A DNA stretch of 64,000 nucleotides, taken from contig ML133432.1 in the NCBI GenBank assembly GCA_003864495.1, positions 1,054,001 through 1,118,000 on the forward strand. The letters are read 5' to 3'. The DNA is from Nemopilema nomurai (lineage: Eukaryota > Cnidaria > Scyphozoa > Rhizostomeae > Rhizostomatidae). Of the stretch, positions 12,050-26,600 are shown piece after piece. Made by a program: the position numbers and the translations under genes. Under the pieces are notes generated by a model, which saw nothing but the letters and a program-made list of their open reading frames with translations, did no database searches and was not told the origin of the DNA. How positions within the stretch are numbered: the stretch's first letter is position 1; each line of letters starts with the position of its first letter.

Positions 12050-15000
12050 ATGGAAGAAAGAAGGAGGGAGAGGCTTGGAGACCTTTCACGGGTCAAATCG
12101 AAGAAGACCTACTCATTTAGCATCGAAGAAATCTTGAAAGACACTGGGGCATCAGAAGACGAGGCAGAGTTCTCTAACTATCGGGTCACTGAATGCTGTC
12201 GCAGTCCCTGTGGCCATAAAGCGGACAACAGCCGCAAAGCCGCGCCGCTTAAGTCGAGCAGTCCGTGCCAATCCTATACATCGATCAGCGCGTTTTCCGC
12301 GTACCGACATCCAGTCTGTCCCATCCCCACCAGCCCAATCGTCCACACAGATTCATATTACGACATTTGCGGACCACGGGTGTTTTCAAGGTATTTAGGC
12401 CTTGCCTCTAGCGGTCATCGAACCTACGACGTTGGTTACCCGCGCGGAACGCATTTGTTCGACTGCCATCATGGACCAATGAGACTGTTTCATGATGCAG
12501 GTAATAATCAATGCTTCCTGGTCATTTTAACTCTCTGACCTTCATGCCGCTGATATTTATCCACATGTTAATACCATTGATAGCTAGAAGTAAAAAGTGA
12601 AGTTTTGTAAATCAGACATCAAGCTATTTTACGACCGCGCCTTGTGAAAATGATTCCGCATGCGAACTTACGGACAAGTGACGCGGCGCTTGGTTGAACA
12701 AAAGCTCTTATCTGGAGCAGGCAACGGTACGAAGCCAAAAAATACTTTCACCGTTTTGCCTATTTATGCTATAAAGTTTGCAGTCCCAGAACTGTAACTC
12801 TGATATTCTAATCATACTTTTAAAAATTGATTATCAATTATTACCATTCACTTACCTAACCCCGGTGCAAGGTTGAGTTCGCAGTGAAAAATGGTTAAGG
12901 TTTGCCTAAATCAACTAGCGTTTTAGAACGGGATATTTTTCATTTTGTAAAAGTTCTCATCAACACCCACTCTGAACGGGCAGTAAATATTTAGAATTCG
13001 CGAAAGGCAAATTTTGAGGCAAATTGGATTCCATAGTTGGGTCTGCCTAGAAAAATTTTCCTTGGAGCTACAGGAATGGCAGTGTGTTCGTTGTTTGCAG
13101 TTCATCTGGCTGTAGTATTGTTCAGAATAGCTGAGAAATAGGCGCTAACAATTTGGCGACAGAAAATAGCATAGCATGGAATTGTGTGTAGAGATAGCGT
13201 GTCTGTGTTTGGTTGGGACACAAATATTTCTTCCTGGCCAAGGAATGTCGCAAGTAAACAAAAACTCTGGAACAGAAATAGAACCAAGTCGGACCAATAA
13301 TTTGTTTGCTTCATTCCCATGCCATTAAAAGGGTTGTCTGTGACGTTTTTCCGGCATCTACTGGGAGGGTCCACTTTTACCCATTCATTGCTGAGCTTGT
13401 CGAGTCTGGCAGATGCCGAAGATAGCAAATTCGCAAATTCCAAAGCCCTTCATATTGTTCCGATTTCACACGAAACGAGCACGAACAAAATCAGTTTTTA
13501 TACCGCGTTCGCACCACTCCGCAATAAAAGCCGGCATTTTTGCAAAAAAGTATCAAATGAGATCGTATTCAAAACGAGAAGTTCTAAATGAGAAATGTTC
13601 AAAGAAGCACAATAGAGGGTTTTCTCAAAGCCGCCAGAATACTAATAATCGATAGAATCAGCTGTATTGGGCCAACATGCCTCTTTACTATGGCCATTCC
13701 AAGTGCAGTGAACATTCTTGTGTTTTTAACCTTAAAATCTCATTCGCCCTTTGCAAAGCACTGTGAATCGTAAAAGCTTTGATGCAGATAAGAAATATGC
13801 TAAAATAGAGTTGTAAGAACATTAGTGCATTGAGCTAGGTGTTGGCGGAAGATTCATAATGACGTTGGGAATGGCAAAAGTTAAGCGGTCATTTGAAGAA
13901 GAGACAGTTCAACGTGACAACAACATTTTGAAATTGACAGTCTTGCAAATGAATTTATTTTTACCGAAAATCCATTCTAAGACAAATATATTATGTCAGT
14001 TGCAAGACCATGTTCACAATACGTTTCAAAGTCTTTCTCTCATTTCAATAAGGCTTGGTCAATTAATGTATGGCTTTTTTAATTGCGAACTAGGCCGTCA
14101 CATCATTGAAATATCGAAATCACCGACCTAATTTTGATATCATCGCCTCAATCAACAGCGATGAGAAAGGCTAAGTCACAATTCTAGTCTTGCCCCCAAT
14201 ACCCCTGAAACATCAGGCGGGTCTCCGCATGATCATTGACTGGATTTGAATCTGCATTTCAATTATGCTTTGTCATAGTTAGTAAAAAAGCTGGTCCTTA
14301 TTCTGAAAGCCGTTTCACCCATACCCCAAGCAAGGTTGCCTCGAAACTTTGCGAATGGAAAGAGCTGCTAGTCAACGGTGTAGCCAATGGTTATGATTCG
14401 TTCAAGTTTTAGGCAATGGAATTTGCAAGACAGCAAAAATAACACGAACTAAACCAAAGAGCGGCATGTGTACTATCTTAGTCATCAGATTGTCCTAGAC
14501 CAATACACCGTTTAAATGGTAACCGTTTAAAATAACCCTTATTATACTGCAGTCAAAGTACCACTTCACCGTCACTTGCTTATTGTGCATGAAGATTTCA
14601 AAAAATACAACCCAAGTCCCTACCAGTTCGATAAATTGTAGTTCTTTTTTTTAGATCCAGTCACTTCGATCGGTTACCCAGGCAAGGACTTGATCACGAG
14701 CGAGGAAAGAAACGATGCCAAAAGAAAAGGCGGCCAAGTTCGTTTCTCCCATTTACAATCTGTTGAGCTAGAACGAATTTTCAGCATTCAAAAGTATATC
14801 TCTCCCCAAGAACGAAAGCAGCTGTCAAGTTTCTTGCAGTTATCTGAGAGACAGGTATCCTTCATAATTCAATATTAATATAGTTCAACTTTGATGGTGG
14901 TATTTAATCGATAAAGGCCTGAAACTGCTTACTTGATTTATTTTTTTTAGGCAAAATAGTTATGGGTCAGACAAATAATATCTTATACTCATAGCATACC

Positions 15001-15379
15001 TTTTAGAGCTTCACTTGACTAACTGTTTGGTGGGGGTAACTCTGTTTGTCATAATCTTATAAATGATGAATTTTCCCAAGAACTCAGGCATATTGAGTGT
15101 ATCAATAACAACTTGCTGCTTTGGAAATCTTTTATAGCTTGGAGTGAAAGATTCCTTATTTTTTTTAAAGAGCATCCTTTGTCATTTTAGGTAAAAACTT
15201 GGTTTCAAAATAGAAGGGCTAAATGGCGGAGAATTAAAATGGAATCCGAGATGAGAAGGCGAATGACAACTGAGAAAGCTGCAAGGCAAGCATATACACC
15301 ACTAGATGAGAAGCCAAGGGAATTATCCTCCCTAAGTCGCCCATTTGGAGAGCAATGCATAAGCCAGGAATACAGCTAA
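12050..15379 (+). CDS. HHEX: HHEX/PRH homeobox transcription factor
   Basis: Three exons: 12050-12500, 14655-14854 and 15191-15379 (TAA), 279 residues. The homeodomain spans about residues 174-233, and KRKGGQVRFS, QKYISPQERK and LQLSERQ followed by VKTWFQNRRAKWRR are diagnostic of HHEX rather than other ANTP-class genes. The second intron cuts the homeodomain between Q44 and V45, a position used by many ANTP/NK-like homeoboxes. Residues 23-29 (FSIEEIL) form the N-terminal eh1-like repressor motif found as FYIEDIL in vertebrate HHEX. An in-frame TAG precedes the ATG, which supports this start unless a 5' exon is spliced to the AG at 12034. The acidic tail of vertebrate HHEX is short here. It is a DNA-binding repressor/activator acting in endoderm and mesendoderm in animals studied. 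Confidence 0.95.
12501..14654 (+). other. HHEX intron 1, no gene seen
   Basis: This is the 2.15-kb intron between the N-terminal exon and the homeodomain exons. Several frames on both strands are open for 60-113 codons (for example near 13100-13600) but none shows recognisable protein sequence, splice-compatible neighbours or conserved motifs. Confidence 0.5.
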
Positions 15380-16094
15380 CAAAATTTGCAGTGCAAATTG
15401 CATATTCTAGTTCTTACTCTCATCAACAAGGTGAGGATGTCAAACAATTGGTGTCAAGAATAGATTGATTTGCCTGGTTCAGACATTTTGAAAAATGACT
15501 GATAAAAACTGTAGATTAGAAATAACTTACATTTTTATATTAATGTGTGTTGAAACATCAAGCATATTTCTACTGTATTTGTTGTATATCATAATCCTGA
15601 TTCTGATGCATGTGTACTTTATGCATCTCCTTTCATGACATATAATTTGGTTTGAACTTAAAGAAGAGAGCACTGGCTATATAGAAGGAGTCCACCAAAA
15701 GGAAAATAGCAGTTGTTTTAAAAAGCAGTTAGTTGTGATGTGAAATCAAACAAATTGGTGGTAATATAGTTTTAGAAACTGTAGATTTAGATGTGTCATG
15801 TGCTGATAAAATCTAGATGACAAATTGCAAAGCACTCTATTTTCAAGCAGTACCTACAACAGTACCAATTTGAGGGCTTTAAATCCTTTTATTTTGTTGT
15901 TTCTTGGTAATTTACTATGCAAAACTTTAATGGTTTATAAATGCATCACAAGGCATTTTCATGCTAACAATGTCTGTATGCACTCACATTTGAAAGTTTA
16001 GCATCCCATCTCTTTATTTATTGAAAAAAGATAGACATAACTTTGTAAAGAATTATAAATAATGAAATGTAAGTACAAATGCAAAGAGGTTTCA
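15380..16094. other. Convergent 3' spacer between HHEX and MRPL43
   Basis: AT-rich sequence with no coding signal. It holds the MRPL43 polyadenylation signal on the minus strand; a canonical AATAAA for HHEX was not found on the plus strand. Confidence 0.6.
16013..16022 (-). terminator. MRPL43 polyadenylation signal
   Basis: The plus strand reads TTTATTTATT, giving overlapping AATAAA motifs on the minus strand about 75 nt past the MRPL43 stop. Confidence 0.6.
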
Positions 16095-17613
16095 TTACTG
16101 TTCTGAGAAATCTGTAGCTGGTTTATTCAGTAAAGGGTTCCATGTTCCTTGTATGGATGGTTTGTCTGTATGCCAAGTTTTTCTTACTTTATCTGTAACC
16201 CAGCTCTTCCCACTCTGATTTTTTAGCTGATCAAGAGCATCCCAAATATCTGCCTCTTCCATATTCTTTACAATAACTTCCTTTGTTTTTCCATTTACTA
16301 ATAAAAAGAAAAAGGACATTAATTCAAAAGAGTTACTAAAAAGGCAAAGAAATAAACTGATCATCTACTCTCTGATCAAGATGCTAGCTTCAAAAAGTTT
16401 GAACATTGAATTCAATGTTAAATACACAGAACAAGCAAGGCAGTTACCGCAACTTTATTTATGAAGGTAATAGCAGCCAAAAACCCTAGCTCAAAAATTT
16501 AAAGATTCTTCCTCTTTCAAGGCAACCAATTTGAAAAACAAAATCTTCCTACTTTTTCAATACATACAGTTGGCTTGGTAAAATGAAAACCTAATCAAAC
16601 TGGAAGATTTCAAGATATGTTGGAAGAAGCAAACAAATTTCTTTTTAACTATTAAATCTGAATTCTTCAAATTAGCAAAGAAGCTGCTTAGAGGTCCATA
16701 CTATGCAATGATTAGAAAGCTTGAAGAAGCAACAATCATTAAAAAAAAGTCATATCAAACAACCCTTTCATGATTACCTGTGCTTGAATACTTAGAAAAG
16801 CATGAAATATTAATAATGTGAAAATATTTATAGAAGGACTACCAAAGGCATTTTAAACTTACAGTAACTGGCCTCTAGCTTGGGATGCTCCCCTTTCTTT
16901 TCATTTACATAGACTGATATTGATGGGTTACTTTCAGCAAAACTCTTCACTTTGTGTTCTAAGAAGTCCCTGAATGGAATACAAAAACACATCATTAACT
17001 ATTGACTAAACAAACTGCTACCGTTTTCATTTACATTTGTTGCACCATAACCATTATATATGAATGTGCTTCACAAACTTCTTTACGGTACATTTAACGA
17101 AAAAGGACAGACATCTGGTCATCATCAAAATAAAGGTCCCAGAATCAGACTGTAAAGTAGAATTTCTGTGTGCGTGGAACGCTAAAACAATGCAATTTAA
17201 ATCTGTGTTTTATGAAAAATTGTGTAACATTACACCGTGTAAAATTGTACGCGAAATTTTCGAGTAAATTTTTCGAAAAGGTCTTTAATTTTTAATTTCT
17301 TCGTGAAACAAATGGCCAATTCCTAATCTCAACTGGATATTCTCCGGCAAATTTTTGATAATGCGCGTGCGGAAAAGTGGCTAGAAATTATTCGTTCCCC
17401 GCGCAGACCAAACTTTTCGGTCTGGTACATGTCCCTATTCAGCTGAATTGCAAAGTTTCTTCGAAAATGCATTAAGACTCCTTAATAAAAAATGATACTT
17501 GTGTAATACCTCATGCCTCTACTACTTCCAGAATATCTGCAAAAGTTTATATGGAGTCTGTGTAATTGACAAATGTATCTCCCAAATCTCCAAGATACTT
17601 CTACGGCCGACAT
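16095..17613 (-). CDS. MRPL43: Mitochondrial large-subunit ribosomal protein L43 (mL43)
   Basis: Minus-strand exons in transcript order: 17613-17510, 16969-16863, 16297-16095 (stop 16097-16095), 137 residues. The N-terminus has GRYICQLHRL and SSRGMRDFLE as in animal L43. The middle exon encodes the thioredoxin-like L51/S25/CI-B8 core (FAESNPSISVYVNEKKG). The last exon has the hallmark WHTDKPSIQGTWNPLLNKPAT. Human MRPL43 isoforms are longer only at the poorly conserved C-terminus. It is a structural protein of the mitoribosome large subunit, made in the cytosol and imported. It is transcribed divergently from ARMH3, with 65 bp between the two ATGs. Confidence 0.95.
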
Positions 17614-17678
17614 CTTGGAAATTCTAATGCAGAAAAGGTGTTGTGGTGGTACACAACAACAACAACTTAGCAAGCAAA
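17614..17678. promoter_or_regulatory. Candidate bidirectional promoter, MRPL43/ARMH3
   Basis: Only 65 bp separate the two start codons, so 5' UTRs and core promoter elements of both genes must share or overlap this stretch and the flanking exons. No TATA box is evident. An ACAACAACAACAAC run lies at 17651-17664. Confidence 0.6.
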
Positions 17679-20600
17679 ATGGCGAGCTGGCTGGGAGAGA
17701 GTAAACCAACTTCGCCAACTGGGAAGAAGCCATTAAAGGGAAAAATAGTATTGTTTTACGAAGCAATATTTAAGGTTTGTCGATACAGTAACTACAAGCA
17801 GACTCGCCTTAAGTGGTCGTTGCTAGTTTAACAAATCTTCTGATTGCAAAAGTTTGATAGGCCTGGCAGAGTGTGAATGTCACACATCATGTTATGCAGA
17901 GGCAATTTGTATTGTATTTTGTACTTGTTCACTCTGGGTGAAAGTTTGGCCATGCCAGTGACTCGAACCACGGACCCTTGGGTCCGTAGTCAGTGCCGCT
18001 AACCACTGAGCCATCCTCTTATAAAAGTGACTGCTTTGATACTCATCTGCTGGAAGTATAGCCTCGCACCATCTTGCAAACAGTCTGTCAGCCCCCCCCC
18101 TCGAAAAAGTTTCAATAAGCCCCCCTCGATTTGTTGATTTTCGACTCCTGAGGTTGCCTTTGGCAAGTGAATTGCCACAAAAGTTTATATTTTTGTTTAT
18201 AATTTAATCAAATGTTACTTTATACCTAGATTATTTTTTATATTATGAAAAGAAAGAAATTTCAAAAATTATCTTTTTATGTAGCATGTTACAGGTAATT
18301 CTATAAGCCCCCCCCTTGAATAAGCCCCCCTCAAATAAGCCCCCATCCAAAATATCAAAAATAAATAAGCCCCCAGGGGGCTAATCTGAGGATTTACGGT
18401 ATATGAATTAATATAAATGATAAGAACCTTACAGTTGGATCCAAATTCTGAAAAGAATCACCAATGAGTCTCCTCAATTTGTTTTCTATGCTGAAATTTT
18501 GTTTATTTGTTCATTCAACATACCAATCTTCAAGTGTTGTTAGTCATGGCTACGCAAAGATTCTGTTGTCATATCAGTAAATCAGAAACAAAATAAATCA
18601 TAACAGATGTCTACTAATTGTGTAAAAATTTAGACAAATAGCCTCCTTTCTTCCATTTCTTTTAAAATTCTCATACCTGATATGTTTATATATATTCTGT
18701 ATTATAGAGCCATCTCCATATTGTCTAGATAGCCAAGTTAGCATTGCTACCTTGAGGATATAATAATGATATTATGACAAGTTTGATTTGTATGTGTATT
18801 TCTTTACTGAAAGGGTGAAGATGTTGGAAAGAATAATCCAGATTTTTGGCATGAGATATTCCTTTTGAAGGTTTGTGTTTTAAATTAGGTTTCATAATTT
18901 TGTAGCATGTCATCTCATGTATCTATCTTCTCATTTGAAAGTCAAAAAGTCAGTTTTTTCAAGTTTTTTATGAATCTACTTATTGACAATGCAGGTGAAT
19001 GCAGAAAGTTTAATGGAAACAATTGACTCTCTAAGTGTTCAGCAGTTGAGCTCGCTAAAGGTAAAGAAGTTTCAAGTGTTTATTTTTTATGATACAGATT
19101 CTAATGCTGCTTCCACCTGATTTATTAGAGTTAAATATTTCAAGTATTATATTTTGTTAATTGTTTTCAAGAAGGTTAAGAAAAGTTTGAGGTTACTAAG
19201 AAATTAAGCATCAAATGGAGATGTTTAACTATGCTATATAGTATAAATTAATATGAATTTGGCTTTTGTTGCATAATGATCTTTTTGAGTTGCATTTATT
19301 TATTGAAGTGTTCTTCCTTTGTCTTCACTAATGGTTTCACTGAATTGCACATTTGAATGATATTTTGTTGCAGGAAAATGTCAACCAGTTATTTTGTCAT
19401 TGCTGTAGAACATTGAGACAAGATCACCAAATCAAAGTTATAAATGCTCTTCAGGTAATTCTGACAATTTTATTAGTATATTACCTAATTTGATTAACAG
19501 ACTTGTCAGTATAATCATGTTTAGTTTTCAAGACTGCCTGTATATGTATGTTTATTCGAGTATTCCTATTATAGAGGCTAATTTACACAATTTTCTTTTA
19601 AAGTGTATCTTTGTTAGCAAGGCAGATCTACTTCAACATGCGAAGAAATTTTTTATCAGAATATAACTTAGTTTGTTGACTTTATCGTCATTGGAGAGGG
19701 ATTACATTACAGTTGACAGACATTGAATTGTAAAATGGAATTTTGAATCAAAAATTTCTCTCATTCCATTGTCCTGGCTTAGATTTCAATGTTAATCTTA
19801 AATCAACTTTGACTGCACTCAGTTGGAGATCCCATTAAACTGTTTAACTTTGTACTTTATCTTGCAGACATTGTGCATATTAATAAGAGGGATCTATAAA
19901 AAGAATTTCTCAGATTTTGGTTTTGAAGTTATAGACATATTAATTGGGTTTGATGATGCTGAGTCACAGCTTCAGGTACTCCTTTAAAAGTTATATAACT
20001 TTTCAGCTTTAATTTTCAATGATAAACTCTCCAGGAAAACTTTTGTTGTCAATTTTTATCTAATAGAAGGTTTGAAGCACCTACCATAATGTATTATGTC
20101 ATTCACCAAATTTGAACCAGTTGTTCAAGTTATATGAAATATGAAATTAATATTGTTACACAATATTATGGATACTACCCTTTTTCCCCATTTTCTGTTT
20201 TATTTTATGTTGTGTTTAGCACAAAAGACTTCCAATCAGACAAATAATTAAAGAAAACTTAATTTTTGAAGCATTCCTTTGGCATGCTTTGATATGGCCA
20301 ATTGGTTTGAAGAGATCAGAAACCTAATGTGAATCATTTGAATTGAGATGTTCTTTGTCCTTATTTGCTATACAAACCATCTTAATCAATAATTTACCTC
20401 TCAGAGTAATGATAACCTGGTCTTTTGTTGGAACTTTTCTTTTTCTGTCATTTTATTTCAGTGCAATTTTATCAATTAGCCTTTGAATTCATGAGACTCT
20501 CAGTATGTAATTTTAGAAATGTTCTTTTTTCAATTATTTGCTAAATTTCCATTTGCTTTATTGATTGTTTTAATTTCTTTTACAGAGATTAATTGAATTG

Positions 20601-23600
20601 CTGAATTCTTTTCTTTTGGGTGATTATTCTGGTATGTATACATCAAACATCTCTTCTTCCTTTTTTCCTTTTCTCAACATTCCTAATTGTTGTTCAATTT
20701 TCTGATGTCCATAGTTTGTTTCTTTCTGTAGACATTGCTTTTTAACTATATAAAAACAAAAACCCAAAAGGATTTATGTACTATGATTTTTCAGAAGCAA
20801 TTTTGTCTAATTTTTAGTTTATTCATTCAATTCAGGCTTCCTCTCTTGGACTTTTCTGTCCCTCCTTTTTTGACTGATGTTTAACTTGGGCTAACTTGCC
20901 TTAGTAGCATTCAAAAGGCTTTGAAGCCATTTAATTGTTAAAACCTTCTTGTGAAAATACCTAATACCCTAATCAAACATGTCTTGACACTTTTTATCAT
21001 CTTCTCATGAGTCTCTCAGTCCTGATATTCAATTTCTTCATTATTACAGTAAGCCTGCGAAATCTGACTCTCAAGCTTTTGCTGATAATAGTAACGGTAT
21101 GATGCCTTTTTCTTTGAAGCATTTTTACAATGTTGTATAGGTTTTGATATTTGTCATTTGATTTTACAAGTGAATAGCAAATGGTAATAACAAAATAACA
21201 TGTTTTAGATGCTCTCTGACTTTTGTTGATTATCATCTTTCAAGAACATAATCATATTGAAATTTGTTTCACAATCATGCCATTTCTATTTGGGAACATA
21301 AACAGATAAATACTAATGGTAGAACATTTTTGACGTTGAAATGAAGAGCATTTTCGATGAATCTGCTTAGAGGAGCAAAAGTTAATTGCATTTGATAAGT
21401 GTTTCTGTTTCATACACGGTTTTATAACTTTGTCTACTATGGCCCAAATTCATTTCAAAGTTAAAGTTTAAAGTTATATATGGTTTGCTACAATAATTGC
21501 TATTCTTTCAGGCTGTTGACAATGTTAGTCAAAATACACTACTGGAATTTTTGATGATGAACAGTGTCTTTGAAACGATCAGTCAGGTAATGCAAGTTGT
21601 CTAAGATGTTTAGAAAGTTATGCAGCTGACCTTTCAGATTACTCATCTTTATGGCATAATTCTTACTTACGTTTACAAAAGCTTAACTTTCAAAGATGAA
21701 TTAGTGTAGAGCGATGGTGCTTGCATGTTATCCCCATCTAAAACGATTACCCCCTCTCAATCGTGGTAATCTTTCTGATGATTTTTTCATCCATCCTTAT
21801 GCTTATTAGGTCTTTTCAATGTACCTTTCCAATTTAAGATCAACATAAAAGACCAATCACTGTATTCTCGTTTTAGATTTTAGCAAACCCTAGTTTGAGA
21901 GTGGAACATGGCTACGAGGCTGCGTTGTTGTTGACGCTGTTGGTGCAGTACCGGAAGCACGAGGTAACGCTGTTCGTTGTTACAATATACCTCAGCCCAC
22001 GATCTAAGCTGAGATGTGCACTTTTTCTAACCAAACATATTTTTAATTTAAAAATGATCCATCCGCATTAAGATAGCAACTTTGTAGTCATATTTATCGT
22101 ATCTAGCTACCTAAGTGAGCTAGCAAGTGTAGTCTTTACTTTTTGTTACAATAATTTTTGAGGCAAGCAGGTTGTCGAATATTTATTTAGCTTTTACCTA
22201 AATAGTTATCTTTTCCTTTAGGGGAGCAACCCTTACGTTGTGAAGTTGTCGATTTTGGATGATGAGATGGCGTTAAATGTAAGTAACCTAAAGTTAGGGT
22301 TGAGCTACATCTTTTTGATCAAACCCAGTTAATAAAGCAGATATTGTGGTAAACACGATAGCACAGGAAAATTTCTTCTGTATCATGAAAATAGAAAGCT
22401 AAGTTCATTCTATTTGCTGTTAATCAAAACGGCATTGCACCAGACTGAGAGTTTAAAGAAAACATGCAAGTTTAAATGCCTTTTTGGCTAACTGGAAATT
22501 TCCCTTCAGAACGCATTGTCATTCTCTAAGTTCCAAGAGCAGGTGCGACTTGAAGAAGAAAAGATGGACATTTTCTTTTGATTTCAGTAGTAAAGATGTA
22601 TTAATGTGAACTTGTGATAATTTGATTTTCAGGGGCTTGGTCATGTTATCAAGGAAACCGTATCAAACTTCAACCGGTAGGGTATTTGATTCTCTTGAAG
22701 TCAACACGTGTTGCCACCTTTTGGATCTAGAACATTAGGGGCATGAGATGATAAATATCATCCGCTTGATAAAGTTGCAAAGTATTTTACTGAAAACAAG
22801 CCAGCTATAAAATGTAATTATTTTCATTCAATAGAAAACTAATGAAGTTCTGATTGCCTTTTTTAATTTGTTGTTGTTTTGTTGATTCGTTCGTCACGTC
22901 TGCTCATCAAATGAAGTCGCCTCCACAAGGAAGCCATCTTTTAACAGCTGTGAATCGCTTTTTGCAGGAAATTTGCAGCGAAAACAGCCAACGAAGAGCC
23001 GCCTTCAAATGGATTCTTTCAAAAGATTTCAAATTTGGTAGGTTAGGATTCTTAGGTGATGTTCTTCAATTAAACCACCGAATGTTTACTGTTTCAAAGA
23101 GCCAATCGACTATGTACTTTATCTGGTGCTGTGTGTGCAATATTGTTTCTTAATTCCATCAATTTCAATCTTTTTTTCTCAATTTATTCAACGGTCATAA
23201 TTATTCAGAGATGCAAGAATGATTTCTTAAGGAACTATCAAAAAATAATAAAGAAATAAGAGAAAACAAAGATATAATAAGTTTTATTAGTTTTTCATAT
23301 GAAAGCCAACTTACTTTTACATCCTGTGTGCTTTGTGATTCAAGGCTCTTTGGAAGGAAATTGTAGTTTTGTGTGCTTTGAATGTCAAATCTCCATGTGA
23401 AATTCAAATGTCAAGGACCTTGTTTCATTGTTTGAAGTGTCTGTCTTTAAGATTATCGCTGCTCTCTGTTGCAAGTTATGTAGCTCGAATTACCTCAATT
23501 TTACCCCTGAATTATTCTTGAATTACCCCCCATTTACCCCTAAATGCAGGTCGGAAGCATGTTTATTGGACCTGATGGACACAATATTTCATCAAGGTAC

Positions 23601-26600
23601 TTTTAATTTTCAAGAACGAACATATACTTTTGAATAGACATCGTGGTGAATAATCTCAATGATATTGTATTCAGCATCATAGGATTGAAAATTTGAATGC
23701 TGTGACTTCCTTTTTGTACTTTTAATATTGCTCAGTGCCAGTACAAGAAAGTTTGCTGATTTCTGATTATTTTATCCTGCAGTTTTCTGATTCATTTTAA
23801 AAGAAGTTAAGCTCATAACCTTTGCTCACAGTATTTTAAAGATATCTTGGTATTGCTTTGCTCCAAGTGCTTTTTGCTTGAATGAATATCTTCAACGCCT
23901 TCTGATGTTTTTGCAGCTCGTGTAACGATGCCATCCTCTTGGCAATGTACGAAGCGAATCACCTCAATAGAAATTTCTTCAATGTGCTTAGCCATGTCAT
24001 GGTACGTTCCTCTTTCATGCTGAAAATTACTGATTAGACTAAAAAGATCAACATACCAATAAGGTTGTCACTCCTCTTGGGTTGTCACGCCTTGTGTTAC
24101 TGGTAGTGACTAGGGTGGTGCCGTGACCCACAGCATATTATCATTAGTTTTTTCATACAACAGCAAATACCATAAAATAAGTAAGATATCTTCCGCAGCA
24201 GCTTTTCTTTGCTAGCTAGCTTCTTGTAAGAAGTGTTAGAGACCACGATGCAATTTTCAGAGTACGTTGGTTTTTATCAGTCACAAAGCTTCTGTTTACC
24301 ATTGCAACTCATGAAATATCAGTCAATTAATTTATCAAGTTAATTTATCGATTAACATACCCAATTAGTGTAGCTGCTATTGTTGTCAAACAAGCAAATT
24401 GCCTTTTTAAAGCCAAATTCAAAAAGATTTTTCAAAATGCGGTCCATAACCCTGTTTATCTTCAAAGAATGTAATATGACCTTGCCTAAGCAAGACAGGG
24501 CAAGAAAGACTCGTTTTCAATGACATTTTCAGCTTTGATGTTTATTTACATTAATTTCAAGGCCAGTGACAATCCATCTGCCGAATCGGGAGATAGATCA
24601 CCTGATCCTGTCGTTGAAAGAGTTGCAGTTGGTAAGTGTATTAGATAACGCCTATTTTTCACTTGTTATCAAAATATAAAGTTAGATGAAGTTGCTTGTT
24701 CGCTGCCCAATGTACAACCCCTGAGCTTTTATTCTTAGGACAGCTCCCCATATGTTTCCATAGATAAGTGCTCGATCTGCTCTCTTCCATCAAATATGCA
24801 TGAAACTGTTAGCCACTCTCAGTCCTTTTCGTACTCTCTTTTAACAGCACGATCCACCATACTTTGCTAGACTCAGTAATCAACGACTCACTTTATAATT
24901 TTTAGTGGGAAGTGACATTGGAGCGGACATCGGACAGAAAGATCGATCCGAAGCAAACAACCTCCTTGCAGCCTTTCTCACTTTCACCTCAATTGCTATT
25001 CGAGACACTCGAAGTAAGGAGATTTAAGCTCATTTACTTCAACAAACTGCATCGATTTCTCCATAGCAGTTTACATTTCCCTGGTAGTTTGTCAGTATCG
25101 AGGTCTACTAACTATATCCCGTTACAAATCATTGATCTACTATATTGGGCTGGGTAGTCAGGGATTCGCGTGACCCCATTCCTTTTACAACCATTCTCTT
25201 CCAGCTGATCACGGTGCCACAACAGCAAAGCTTTGCTTCCTTGTGCTCAACTGCATAGCGGAGGTAAGTATAATTCTTACACGATTCATTTTTGCAGTCA
25301 GACTTCCCCTAAAACTCCATTCTGCACCCACGCTAGTGTAAATGCCCTAGAGGTGATTCAGCACACGAAATGTTATTTTCATTTATGAGAAGAAAATGAA
25401 ATATTTCAACTCACCTTCGCCCAATTTACTTTTGAACTGATTAGAGAGTTACAATTTCAGAGGGATCGCTACTTACGAAACAGGTTGCTCGAATTGCAGA
25501 TCAAAATGTTATGCTCATTGCCATCTATATTAAATTGGGACTTTCTAGTGTAGGTCATATTGAATTAAGAGGGCAAAATTTCCCCCTTCAATTGCCTCTC
25601 TTGCGAGTTATTTATGTTTTTATCTTTAGGGGGATTTTTTCTTTTGTACTCTACCTATGAAATGATTACAGATTTTGGGAGATTCTATCGATCGTATTTT
25701 GACATATTTTGTTGGTAAACAACTGGTATTGCTCCTTTGGATTGTAGATATTCCTTCTTTCCTTAGGATCAATGCTCTAGTGCCTTCTTACATGACACAA
25801 ACATGTCTTTCAAAGTTCCACTTTTCAGAAAGGTACGTCGCTGATACACTTGCTTTTCACGTTTTCTTTCTTGTTAGCAATCCTTGTTGCTATGTTTTCC
25901 AAATGATGTTTATAAAACTTTATAGTGTGGTTTTCAGGAAAGCTATTTATTTAGAGCAAGACTGAAAGAGTACTAAGTTGTTTAAATAGGATTCTTCGTG
26001 AATAAGATATTCTTGTTATACTTTGTAATGGGATTAATATCATTAATTTTTAGTCACATTTTAATAGTGACAGTGTTGATAACAATACTTTCATGTATTG
26101 ATGAATTTTTTGCCCTATTTAAACATGTATATTAATTTTTTATTCTTATTTTACGCAGAATTTGTATCATCGTAAGAACTCACCGGATGCGACATCGTCA
26201 AAGCCATTAGCCATCGTTCTGCTTGGTATGTATGTGAACTGGTACTGTTGTAATGTCATTCTGTCAATTTGTCTTAACAGCCCAGCCACCAAGGATTAGT
26301 CGTCCTAATGAAGTGCACTAATCTTAAGTTAGCTCTCATTTTTGCTTGATTTTAGCCAGAGCTAAAACACCATTTCCATCATACCTAAATGCTTGATTTT
26401 ATTGTCTGAAGAATCATTTACCTTTTGCAGATTTGATGGTTGAATTCATTATCACTCACATGATGAGAAGTTTTCCTTTCGATCTTTACAAGTACGTTCC
26501 CTTTAAAATGAAGGCTTGATTTTCTTCAGTTTTTTTAAATATTTGAATCACGACTATTTTTAGCAATTATGACTATTATGAAGCACAGGGTGTCTAGGTT

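Noticed and set aside
17950..18020. Possible tRNA gene on the minus strand
   Set aside because: A and B boxes are good but the acceptor stem does not pair and the anticodon arm is poor; called a tRNA-derived repeat instead.
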